From Laburnicola sp. R22_1 (Eukaryota > Ascomycota > Dothideomycetes > Pleosporales > Didymosphaeriaceae): DNA of 64,000 nucleotides. Below are positions 24,005 to 33,191 of this stretch, one piece after another. Numbering within the stretch: the stretch's first letter is position 1; each line of letters opens with the position of its first letter. Made by a program: the position numbers and the translations under genes. The stretch is from assembly GCA_014281115.1 (NCBI GenBank), contig JACONQ010000009.1, forward strand, positions 1,860,001 to 1,924,000. Direction: 5' to 3'. The notes under the pieces are model-generated. The model was not told the origin of the DNA, ran no database searches, and saw nothing but the letters and a program-made list of their open reading frames with translations.

Positions 24005-24743
24005 ATATCAAGCTTTGCTAGGCGGCTCTCTCTCTCTCTTTCCGGTGCGCCCTTGGTGTTTATGGGGTGACGGGGTGTATGGGAATGGCCTATAAGTTCT
24101 TTGTGTATGTAAGAGGTGGTGTTTTGGCATTGCATTTGCGCATTCCTGTGTGTACGATTATATTTAGGTTGGTATTGGTGCCGGAACGGGGATGGATGTA
24201 TGGAACTGCGAAAGGAGTGCTGCTAGTCACTATAGCATCACTATCAATGCAATGACTGTATTATTGGAACTTTCTACTTGGCGTGAGAATGTGTCCAGGT
24301 AAGTTCATAGAGTAGATACTTTTATCACATTTCTATCGCTCTGCGAAATAACGGTTCGTCGATCCTCCCCCTGACAGCTCAGTCGTAAGGTCGTTATTGC
24401 TACTAATGTTGCAGAGACATCAACCACTATTAGGAATTTGGGGGGGCGGAGCTTGCAGTGTATCTTGTCAAGTCGGACGATGGAAACGCACAGTTGGGAA
24501 GATTGCAATCTTGGAAAAATAACCATCATCATGTTAACTCGTGCGTATTCGCCCTGACAAATTTGCCGCCATTCAGAAGTCGACTGTAGTGCAACGATGG
24601 AATGTAGTAAATAGAATAGATAGCTTGAACATGATACAACGAGGGCTTCCCTTTTCGTTATCGTCCCTACCTTGTAGGAAAAGACCAATTCCCTCTCCAA
24701 TTCCAGAACAATAAAAGAAGAAAAAAAACCAAACCCATTCTCC
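24005..24743. other. Intergenic region between convergent genes
   Basis: About 740 bp between the stop of DCP2 and the stop of the hydrolase fusion gene, so two 3' ends. A short CT dinucleotide run (about 24026-24042) lies just after the DCP2 stop. No gene is supported. Confidence 0.5.
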
Positions 24744-26507
24744 TCATCCCAGAAACCCCGCCACAAATCCAGCAACCTCGCCCGGCCTCTCCACCATCGG
24801 CAAATGACCCGCCCCCTCCACAACCTCAAGCTTTACACCTCCGCCCAACCCCTCCGCCATCCCGCGCATAGTCTCGGGCAACACGCCATCCCCCGCGCCG
24901 ACCAAGAACGCGCCCTTCCCCTCATACGCGCCCATCCGGTCCCGAAAATCATACGCATACAGCGCCTTGACACCGTCCTTGAACCCCACCAGCGAGTTCG
25001 TCTTCACCATTTCTTTTACACGAGCGATTTCCCGCTCTAGCGCGGGGTCTGCGTAGCTTTCTTTGACGAACCAGCGACGCACGGTTGCTTCGGCGAGGGC
25101 TTCGCCGACGATGGGTTCGGCTGTCGCGGACGAGGTGAGGCCTTCTTGTTCGGCCATTTGGATGCGGTCGGCCCATGCTTTGGGGTTGGTGGGTGGAGCG
25201 AAGGAATTCGTGTCGCAGGCTACAAAGGCGGTGATGCGGGTGGGATAGGTCAGGGCGGCGCAGAGGGCTGTTGCGCCGCCGAGGCTTACGCCGACTATGC
25301 TTGCGGTTTTTGCGCGCAGGGCGCCCATGAGGGTTATGGTGTCGGCCGCTAGTTTTTCTACGGTGATGTTTTGGTTGGCGGGGGAGGGGAGGGCGGTGCG
25401 GCCGCGGGTGTTGTAGCGGAGGATGCGGTATTTGTTGTTTGTGAGTGTGAGGAAGTGGGTTACGAAGGCGTCCCAGATGCCGTAGTCGACGAGGATTGAG
25501 TTGCTGAGGATGAGAAGGGGGGCGTTGGGAGAGGGGGAGCCTTCTAAGCGGTAAGGGAGGGTTGCGCCGTCTGGGGTTGTGACGAAAGATTCGATGGCCC
25601 CAGAGGAAGAGGCCTGGTTTGAGGAAGCGGGATACGTCTTTGTGGCACCGTCTGTAGATTCAAATTGCACGGCATCAGATGAAGTCAGAGACGCTAGATC
25701 CCGCGGCGCTGGCCCAAACGTGTAATACAAATCATACACCCTCCTCCTCTTCCCCTCCACCATACTCTCATTAATCTTTTTATTCCACTCCGTAGATGTT
25801 GCTTTCTTGAACTCCTCCCCGCCTAGCCCATTCTGCGGCGCGTACTCATGCAGCGCCATATACTCTTTCTTCCGTCCGTCTGGCAGGTCCAAATAACTCG
25901 TTACAAAGCGTCTTGTGCGGCGCCACCCAGGCACTTTAGATAACAACGGAACGTGCTCTTCGCGATACCACTTCGCCAGATCTTCCTCGTTGCCACTCCC
26001 TTCTTTGAGCGAGATAAATACAGCAACCATGACATTACCCTCTCCTTCATTCTTTACGTCCTCCAACGCCTTGAAGTCTTCAGCACTCCACTCGTCTCCC
26101 TCTACGTGATCGTAAAACCTCCTATCAACGTATATTTGCTTCATGGTATCGCGCTCCCTCTGGCTCTGCACCGGCGCCTTCCTCAGCCGGGTATACACAT
26201 CCTTGGTAAGCATATCCATATCGTCGATGTCGTAGATGGCCATCCACTCAGGCTGGTCTTGCGTGCCGGTGGAGGCAGACTGCGGGAGGTCATTTGCACG
26301 GTAGCGGAAGCCATTTGCGCAGAAGGGAAGGCGGAGACGGCCGGGGCCATGTTCATTGTTGTACCTGGGGATGTGTTTAGAGCGGGCGAAGAGGTGCATG
26401 CTGGGACAGAGAGTTACTTACCAGTCGTGGAACTGGGCGGGTGGGAGCCCTTCTTTGGGCTGCATTGTTACGTACAGGATGCCGCGGGTGGTGTTTTGGG
26501 ACGCCAT
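24744..26507 (-). CDS. EthD-like double domain fused to 3-oxoadipate enol-lactonase-like hydrolase
   Basis: Two exons, 26507-26422 and 26364-24744, with a 57-nt intron (GTAAGT...CCAG) that splits the Trp codon of a WYNNEHGPGR motif; 568 residues. Residues about 1-120 and 135-250 look like two tandem dimeric alpha/beta-barrel (EthD-type) domains, each with a WY.(N/E)EH signature (WYNNEHGPGR, WYREEHVPLL). Residues about 285-568 form an alpha/beta hydrolase most like 3-oxoadipate enol-lactonases, with nucleophile Ser389 in GVSLGG and His549 in GAGHLP. The expected role is hydrolysis of an enol-lactone to 3-oxoadipate; what the EthD-like part does is unknown. The next three genes encode other steps of intradiol aromatic catabolism, which supports the reading. 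The fusion lies in one open frame after the first intron, so it is not an annotation artefact. Confidence 0.84.
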
Positions 26508-27017
26508 GCTGGGTGGTGGGCTTTGCTGTCTGGATTGATGGATTGATTGATTGATTGATTGATTGATCTTGCGGTGTAGGTTTCACGGAGGGTAAGCTTC
26601 GGTCCAGACGAAGATGCGCTCGCGAGACAAGGCCAATCGCATATCTCTCCGCGTCATGATGCCGGTGCCGCCCTGTTCAGAGGTTTGGACGTCTCCGAGC
26701 ACATTTGCCGGCCGCACACTAGCTTCGCAGCCCTAGCGTAACACATGCCCCTCCTTGTTCCGTAGTCGGAATAGGACTCGGAATGCGGCGAGACGAGAGA
26801 TCGGCGAGCTCAACTAAAATATACACTCATGAATCTCATGGTTGTCAGGAGACAATTGGTGGTCTGATGCTTTTAGGGGGCAGCTAGCCCCCTACCACTT
26901 GGTCCACAATGTATGCTAGCGGCTTGGGATTATCTCAGGTACCTCTAAGCTTTGTTCCGCTTCATGCAATCTCAATCGCAAGGCCATGCTAGATTGACTC
27001 CCTCCGAGAAACCAGAC
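26508..27017. promoter_or_regulatory. Upstream region of the hydrolase fusion, with a GATT microsatellite
   Basis: About 510 bp between the hydrolase start and the stop of the cyclase-like gene, both on the minus strand. It holds the hydrolase promoter and the cyclase 3' end. A tetranucleotide array lies close to the hydrolase start. Confidence 0.5.
26541..26567. repeat. GATT tetranucleotide microsatellite
   Basis: Six perfect GATT units plus a partial one, about 35-60 bp upstream of the minus-strand start at 26507, so probably in its 5' leader. Length is likely to vary between strains. Confidence 0.9.
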
Positions 27018-28290
27018 TCAATCGTACCAAATAGCATTCATACCAAACCCTTTCTCCCCGACCTCCAACCTCGCAACCCTCGCCAAAAACTCCTTGTGCC
27101 ACCTATAAATCTCAACCCCACCCTTCTCATCGTCGGTCAAAGCTAACCACTCGTCGCTCCAAGGACACGGGCTCACAGCATTACTGTGGCCTCCGCTAGT
27201 GGGAGTCGGGTTAAGGCATATCTGGCGCTCGATGGAGCCTGACTCTGAGATCTTGAATGCGGCAATGTAGCCGGTTAGGTCGAAGGAGTTTGCGCGGGAG
27301 GTAGCGAACAGGTATTTTGAGGATTGCGTGAGGAAGACGACGTCGGAGCGGTACATTTGCGGGTTGGGGATATCTGCATTGATTGTTAGCTGGTGCTCGA
27401 TGCCTTTTGGTGCACGAGGTGGGGTTGCTTGCCAGGAGGGATTAGTGGAAACCATCTATGTGTGTAGACGGGCAAGTGTGTCTGGGGATCGATCACGTAT
27501 TCGCACACTCTGTTTCCGGCCTCCATCAACGCGTACAAGTATCGCCCTGAGGGATGCATCTCCACCCACCTTGGGTGATCCTTCTTGCCTTCTGCTTCCG
27601 TGAAGCCGACTGTCTCCAGTCTCCCTTCGTCGTCAATCTTTTTATGGCACCATACGCGGTTCGCCCACATGTCGGCACTGTAGAGATACGTCTCGGTAGG
27701 ATCAAAGACCATGCCGTGAATTGCGGATTTGTCACAGTATTCGTAGTCTTGAATATCCTCCTTCAGTGTACCATCATCGTGGACACTGAAGATATTTCCG
27801 TAGCCAGCGTAGTCGTAGAAGGGATTGCAGTATACGTTGTACGGCGGCTTGCGTGCTGGAAGGAGGAAAATGGCGCGCGTTTTCGTGTTGGTATCTTTTG
27901 CCTTCGCTATTCCAACGGTCAGCGCATTTTATAGTTGCACCAGATGTTACACATACGATGCCCTCCGATGTCGAAACTGCCTGTGTGTACAATCTCGCTC
28001 GGGCTGTCCACTCTGTGGCTGCTCCACTTCTTCATGCTCGCGCCATATATGTTTTTCTTCTGATGCTGCATGCCACAAAGTCGTAATCAGCCACTACACC
28101 ACTCAATGCACACAGCAGAGAACGGCCGAGCAAGCGCACATACGTCAAAAGCCATCCAGCTGATCGGTTCATCCTGAGGAATCTCCGTCTTCTTGACCAG
28201 CTCCAGCGTCAGCTGCTCATCGTCGAATGCAACCGTGGTGATGACGCCCGGCGGCGTCCACGTCCCAATCATAAGATGATGCTTCCCCAT
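27018..28290 (-). CDS. Carboxy-cis,cis-muconate cyclase-like beta-propeller lactonase
   Basis: Four exons: 28290-28144, 28065-27957, 27906-27433, 27373-27018; 361 residues. The product matches fungal 3-carboxymuconate lactonising enzymes (seven-bladed propeller, lactonase family): an N-terminal HHLMIGTWTPPG strand, SFDIGGHP after intron 2, YNVYCNPFY, HGMVFDPTETYLYSAD, and HPSGRYLYALMEAGN. In Neurospora this enzyme converts 3-carboxy-cis,cis-muconate from protocatechuate cleavage to a muconolactone. The third intron (27374-27432) is only in frame with a GC donor (GCAAGC) and has a strong GCTAAC branch site, so it appears to be a GC-AG intron. The gene starts 503 bp from the dioxygenase gene in divergent orientation, consistent with joint control. 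Confidence 0.87.
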
Positions 28291-28793
28291 TGTGCCGGCC
28301 TTCTCGTCTCAGGGCCACGGCATGAATCTCGGAAAAGGAAATGGGCAGAGCGAAAGATCGTACGACCATGTTTATTGCAAGGGCCGGACGCCAGACCGAG
28401 GAGCGGCGAGGGAGACGGTGGGCGGATAAGACTTGATCCTGTAACTCGCCTTGTGTGATTGGGCGGGCGCACCTGACTACTGACTACTGACTAGCGTCTG
28501 CCCCGCAGCGACGTCCTTCGGCACTCATGGCGGCGGGCGCTGAGCTTCGCAAGTCCCGACCAAGCCTGCCGTGATCCTGCGCGCCATATCTTAGGCGCTG
28601 CAAACAAGCATGCGCTGAGACTCGACCGGGTGGCGAGGGCGGAACGTGGGATGCATGTCCGCCAGGCTGCTTGGTGAATATAAAAACCTGGGGGACCGTC
28701 TCCTCGATGGCTCCCCAGCTTCTTTCTCCCGTACTCCTTTCTCTTTCGCTCTGAAGAACAAGCCATTGAGCTCTCCTCTCGCACACAGACACC
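28291..28793. promoter_or_regulatory. Divergent promoter between cyclase-like and dioxygenase genes
   Basis: 503 bp between the two starts. A TATAAAA box lies at 28679-28685, about 109 bp before the dioxygenase ATG. A short repeat of ACTG/ACTACTG type lies near 28473-28493. A shared regulator for the two catabolic genes is plausible but no known site is evident. Confidence 0.6.
28679..28685 (+). promoter_or_regulatory. TATA box of the intradiol dioxygenase gene
   Basis: The sequence TATAAAA sits in a GC-rich surround 109 bp upstream of the ATG at 28794, a usual position for an inducible fungal promoter. Confidence 0.6.
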
Positions 28794-29738
28794 ATGTCTC
28801 CCTCCACAAAGCAGACCGCACCCCAGGTGCAAGAGAACGGAGCCCAGCACCGCTTCGATCCCAACTTCACAGATGCCGTCATCAACGCCATGGGCCCCAA
28901 CACAGACCCTCGTCTCCGCTTCGTCATGTCCTCGCTGATCCGCCATCTGCACGACTTCACCCGCGAAGTCGAGCTCACCGTCGACGAGTGGATGGAAGGC
29001 GTCAAGTTCGTCAACCTCATCGGCCAGACTACGACCGCCACCCGCAACGAAGCACACCGCATGTCTGATGTGCTAGGCCTTGAGTCCCTCGTCGACGAAA
29101 TCGCACACAAGCACGTAAACGAGTCCGGCGAGGAGCCCACATCGTCCTCAATTCTGGGTCCTTTCTGGTCACCCAATGCCCCCTTCCGTGAAAATGGCGG
29201 CTCCATCATTCAGGACCCTGCTCCCAATGGCCAAGACACTCTCATGCACGGTGTGATTACCGACCTCGATACCAAGAAGCCCATCCCGGGAGCCGTCATT
29301 GATATCTGGCAGGCATCTGCCAACGGCAAATACGACTTCCAGGACCCGGAGAACCAGACACCAAACAACCTGCGTGGCAAGTTTAGGTGCAACGAGAATG
29401 GCGAGTACTGGTTTTACTGCTACAAGCCAACAGCCTACTCGCTACCCACGGACGGTGCTGCTGGCGCCCTATTCCGCGCACTCGACAGACATCCCATGCG
29501 CCCTGCCCATATCCACTTGATGATAACCGCCGAGGGCTACAAGCCTGTAACCACCCAAATCTACCCCCGAGACGACCCCTATGTCACCAACGACACCGTC
29601 TTCGCTGTCAAGGATGATCTGCTCATCGACTTCCTGCCGTCCAAGGACGAGAAGGCGAAGCTAGACCTCACCTACAACGTGCGGTTAGCACCTCGAGAAG
29701 GCAAGACCGCGCCGCTTGCCGGTGTTGCGCTGTTGTAA
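28794..29738 (+). CDS. Intradiol ring-cleavage dioxygenase (catechol/hydroxyquinol 1,2-dioxygenase type)
   Basis: A single exon of 314 residues. The N-terminal half has the helical dimerisation domain of catechol and hydroxyquinol dioxygenases ([25 protein letters not shown]). The catalytic beta-domain carries the four expected non-haem Fe(III) ligands: Tyr180 (GKYDFQ), Tyr215 (TAYSLPTDG), His239 and His241 (RPAHIHLM), with the family spacing. The protein opens an aromatic ring between two hydroxyls to give a muconate. Sequence alone does not decide between catechol and hydroxyquinol; the helical N-terminal domain argues against a classic protocatechuate 3,4-dioxygenase. Flanking genes supply lactonisation and later steps toward 3-oxoadipate. 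Confidence 0.92.
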   Translation: MSPSTKQTAPQVQENGAQHRFDPNFTDAVINAMGPNTDPRLRFVMSSLIRHLHDFTREVELTVDEWMEGVKFVNLIGQTTTATRNEAHRMSDVLGLESLVDEIAHKHVNESGEEPTSSSILGPFWSPNAPFRENGGSIIQDPAPNGQDTLMHGVITDLDTKKPIPGAVIDIWQASANGKYDFQDPENQTPNNLRGKFRCNENGEYWFYCYKPTAYSLPTDGAAGALFRALDRHPMRPAHIHLMITAEGYKPVTTQIYPRDDPYVTNDTVFAVKDDLLIDFLPSKDEKAKLDLTYNVRLAPREGKTAPLAGVALL

Positions 29739-30175
29739 GGAAGAATGAGGAGAGCAATTGCCGCATTTGAGATTTGGGTACCGAATTGGAGGAGAGCTTG
29801 ATATTCCCGGGGTTTGCATCTAGCGTATTGAACAGCTTGAAATGCTCATACGGAGCAAATACCTAATCCAATGTATATATTTCGACATTCACACATTTAT
29901 CAGCCGTTTCGCCATATTCGTGATATGTTCGCAACTGCAACGTGCGCTCAGATCCGCTGCCGATATCGCCGAGAACGATGCCATGGACATGTACCGAATC
30001 TTGCACTGCGGGGAAGCTTCGCAGCTAGAGTATTTAGTTGGAAGCCGTGAATTCCACTTACCTCTCCACGTCCATGTCCCCAACCTGGAGACCTGCCAAC
30101 CTGTCTCTTTTAACCAAACTCTCAGCCAGATCACCCTTCTTAAAAAGACGCTTCACGACCTACCTAGCTCTCAAC
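29739..30175. other. Intergenic region, upstream open frame
   Basis: 437 bp between the dioxygenase stop and the next ATG. The frame of the downstream gene stays open from 30038 to its ATG at 30176 with a basic, Ser/Thr-rich translation, but it lacks an ATG. It is probably 5' leader. Confidence 0.45.
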
Positions 30176-30778
30176 ATGCGCGTTCCCTACGCTCCAAAAG
30201 AGCCCCCTACGGAAGAAGCTCAGCCCATCTACGAGCGCATAGCAGCCCGTCGTGCACCACGGCCCCTGATCCCCCTCGATCTCGCGCTCCTCCACAATCC
30301 CGCCGTAGCCGACGGCTGGAACTCGTTCATCGGCGCAATCCGCACCAAAACCACCGTCTCCGATGCTCTCAAAGAGCTCGCCATCGCCCGCGTCGCCATA
30401 CTCAACCACGCCACGCACGAATGGGACGTCCACGCCGCACTAGCGCTCAAAGCCGGCGTCTCCAAAGAGGGGCTACAAACGACAATGTCCGTCGAGGCAC
30501 CGGTGGTGAAGTTGGGTGATAAAGTGGAGTTGGAAGAGAGTAAGGGCTTGACGAAGGAGCAGTGGATTGTGCTTGCGTATACGGATCAGATGACCAAGGG
30601 GGTCGAGGTTAGCGACCATGTGTCGGCGGCGTTGAAGGGTGTGTTGGATGATGACAGGCAGGTGGTGGAGCTGGCGGCTATTATTGCGGCGTATAATTGC
30701 GTTAGTAGGTTTTTGGTGGCGCTGGATGTTGGGGAGTGCAATGATCGGCCGATGAAGCGGGTGGAGGAGCTGGGCTGA
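30176..30778 (+). CDS. Carboxymuconolactone decarboxylase-like (AhpD fold) protein
   Basis: A single exon of 200 residues from the first ATG in frame (30176). The core helical motif ELAIARVAILNHATHEWDVH fits the CMD family, with the usual His/Glu-Trp/His pattern. The CxxC of AhpD-type peroxidases is absent, so it is closer to the decarboxylase branch or to CMD-like proteins of unknown role. A second helix set near the C-terminus (VELAAIIAAYNCVSRFLVALD) is also typical. In the 3-oxoadipate pathway CMD removes CO2 from carboxymuconolactone to give the enol-lactone. The neighbouring dioxygenase, cyclase and enol-lactonase genes make this role likely but unproven. Confidence 0.82.
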   Translation: MRVPYAPKEPPTEEAQPIYERIAARRAPRPLIPLDLALLHNPAVADGWNSFIGAIRTKTTVSDALKELAIARVAILNHATHEWDVHAALALKAGVSKEGLQTTMSVEAPVVKLGDKVELEESKGLTKEQWIVLAYTDQMTKGVEVSDHVSAALKGVLDDDRQVVELAAIIAAYNCVSRFLVALDVGECNDRPMKRVEELG

Positions 30779-31174
30779 TCAATTTGCTTGTTGATTTGTG
30801 CTCTGGGTAGTCTACAATGATCAATGGTGCACACTGCATAGGCGTCTGCGGAGAGGTGAGGCTCAAGGCGGAAAGGTCCGCACTTCGACGTTGTGCCGGG
30901 GCGCGTCATAATGGTCCGTGCATTGCACCTCGGCATTTTACTCAGCCGTCAGAAAGCGAGGCCGTCGCCGTCAGAAAGCGAAAGCCGTTCACAGTCCACA
31001 GGCACGTCTCACAGCTGCATCTCACATTTCACAGCTAGTCTCATTAGGCCTCCGCTCCCGTACGGTCCCCGCAGCGACGCATTGTAATCCGCGCCCGATA
31101 CCAGCGCTGCGAATCCGCTACTTAGCCACTGGGAACCTTTGATTTGAGTTCCTTCCCACGAGACATTTCCAACA
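30779..31174. promoter_or_regulatory. Upstream region of isovaleryl-CoA dehydrogenase
   Basis: 396 bp between the CMD-like stop and the dehydrogenase ATG on the same strand. A 12-bp direct repeat (GTCAGAAAGCGA) occurs twice at about 30948-30980. No TATA box is evident. Confidence 0.45.
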
Positions 31175-32699
31175 ATGTCTTCGATCGCCCCTAGATTGTT
31201 CACTCGCAGTGTGCGCCAGCTGAGCCAGCGACCGAGAGCTGTGTTTGTTGCTGGAAGGCGGTACGCGTCGACAAAGCACCCGAAAGGGTTCGCGCCACCA
31301 ACACAGGCAGATCTCGATGAATTGAGGGAGAGCGTGCAGGAGTTTACGAGTGAGCATTCTCCATTGTCACTGCTGCTACCCGGATACAATCCTGTGTCCC
31401 GATTTGTGGGTAGCAGCCACTATGCGAGCAACACTGACCATGGGCGCGAATAGGACGAGAGATATCCCCTGAACTTGCGCAGAAGACGGACCAAATAAAC
31501 GAGTTTCCGAACGAGATATGGCAGAAGTTTGGCGAGGCAGGTTTCCTAGGCCCGACGGCGGACGAGGAGTATGGCGGCTTAGCCATGGGATACCAGGCGC
31601 ATTGCGTGATTCTGGAGGAGCTGAGTCGCGCGAGCGGTATGTCGTATCTACAGTGGTTCTTGAATATATTCTCTTGGGTAGTGACCGAGGTACACCATTG
31701 GAATGGCAGCTAATCATTGCTTCAGGAAGCATCGGTCTCTCATATGCGGCACACTCGCAGCTCTGCGTGAACCAGCTGTCGCTCAACGGCTCGCCCGAAC
31801 AGAAAGCGAAATATCTCCCAGGTCTGATTTCAGGCGAGCAAATCGGCGCATTGGCAATGTCCGAACATTCAGCGGGAAGTGACGTCGTCAGCATGAAGAC
31901 GACGGCCAAAGAAGTAGACGGTGGCTACCTCTTGAACGGAACGAAGATGTGGATCACAAACGTACATTTACATACACATCTTCTAAACAACACCACTAAC
32001 AATGCATAGGGTCCCGACGCTCACACTATCGTCGTCTATGCGAAAACCCAACCCGAAGCAGCCTCAAAAGGCATAACAGCCTTCATAGTCGAAACCACCG
32101 CGAAAGGCTTTTCTGTCGCCCAGAAACTCGACAAGTTCGGCATGCGCGGCTCCAACACGGGCGAACTCGTCTTCGAAGACGTCTTCGTGCCCAAAGAGAA
32201 CGTCCTGGGCGAAGTCAACAAGGGCGTGCGCGTCCTAATGGAAGGTCTCGACCTCGAACGCCTAGTCCTCTCAGCTGGCCCCCTAGGCCTAATGCAAGCC
32301 TCGCTCGATACCATCCTCCCCTACGTCCACCAACGCAAGCAATTCGGCCAACCCATTGCGCACAACCAGCTCATTCAGGGCAAACTCGCGGATATGTATA
32401 CCAAGTACCGCGCTTCCTCCGCTTTCACATACAGCGTTGCTCGCCACATTGACGAGTCTTATACCAGCCCAGATATCAAGACGCAGGATTGCGCTGGCGC
32501 CATCTTGTATGCCGGAGAGCGGGCAAGCGAGGTGGCGGCTGATGCGGTGCAATTAATGGGCGGGATGGGGTATATGAATGAGGTGCCTGCGGGTAGGATA
32601 TTGAGGGATGCGAAATTGTATGAGATTGGGGCGGGGACGAGTGAGGTGAGGAGGATGGTTATTGGGAGGGCTTTTAACAAGGAGTATAAAGATGCGTGA
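31175..32699 (+). CDS. Isovaleryl-CoA dehydrogenase, mitochondrial
   Basis: Four exons: 31175-31349, 31454-31636, 31726-31961, 32010-32699; 427 residues, the usual length. The N-terminus is basic and Ser/Arg-rich ([13 protein letters not shown]), as in a mitochondrial presequence. The acyl-CoA dehydrogenase features are in order: the substrate/FAD segment [25 protein letters not shown] across the third intron, [26 protein letters not shown] with the catalytic Glu typical of the isovaleryl enzyme, QLMGGMGYM, and GAGTSEVRR near the C-terminus. The enzyme oxidises isovaleryl-CoA in leucine breakdown and passes electrons to ETF in the matrix. It may be next to the aromatic cluster by chance; both routes feed acyl-CoA metabolism. 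Confidence 0.93.
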
Positions 32700-33020
32700 T
32701 GCAATGTAGAAGTTGCCGAAGAAATAGTGCGTTCAGCGGGACTGGGGGTATTGGTGTTTATGCACGGTGTGTGCGCATGTTGAGTGCCATGGTACTACTA
32801 CATTGTGAGATGCATGCCTACCACCCACCAAACCCCGAAAATTCAAACAAGCCTCGTTCGTTCTCGTGAACGATCATGCACATGTACAATGCCACCCAAT
32901 CTTTATATAACTCGATTCCTTCCTACCTTTTCTCTTCCATATCCATATCATAACTCAACCTCCTCCTAACATTTACCACCTTATATCCCTCCCCAGCTGA
33001 ATATCCTGATTCTACAAAAC

Positions 33021-33158
33021 ATGCAGGACGAGACACCTACAGCGACGGATGCCTATATGTGGGTTCACCTCTTTTTCATATTTGTGGTTGTGGTGGGGTT
33101 TGGGCTTGTAATTGATGCGAGGGAGGCGAAGGGCAGGAAAGGGGATAGGGGACAGTAG
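33021..33158 (+). CDS. Candidate 45-residue single-pass membrane protein
   Basis: A short open frame with ATG at 33021 (AAAACATGC context) and stop TAG at 33156-33158. The N-terminal 13 residues are polar and acidic (MQDETPTATDAYM). They are followed by one clean hydrophobic helix (WVHLFFIFVVVVGFGLVI) and a short Lys/Arg-rich tail (AREAKGRKGDRGQ), which obeys the positive-inside rule. Such an ordered arrangement is unlikely in random sequence but not impossible. It lies about 320 bp downstream of isovaleryl-CoA dehydrogenase on the same strand and ends 33 bp before the left end of the Tc1-type element. No homologue comes to mind. It could also be the last exon of something longer. Confidence 0.4.
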   Translation: MQDETPTATDAYMWVHLFFIFVVVVGFGLVIDAREAKGRKGDRGQ

Positions 33159-33191
33159 GGGGTTGTTTAGTTTGTGTGTACGGCACTGTTA

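Noticed and set aside
28484..29209. 241-codon frame antisense to the dioxygenase
   Set aside because: It is a shadow of the well-supported dioxygenase coding sequence and promoter, with no domain of its own.
29842..30519. 225-codon plus-strand frame overlapping the CMD-like gene
   Set aside because: Out of frame with the conserved CMD-like protein and rich in Arg/Pro/Ser, as expected of a shifted reading of a GC-rich gene.
33022..33190. 33021-33158 ORF as a fragment of the Tc1 element
   Set aside because: It lies outside the TA-flanked inverted repeats and on the opposite strand from the transposase.
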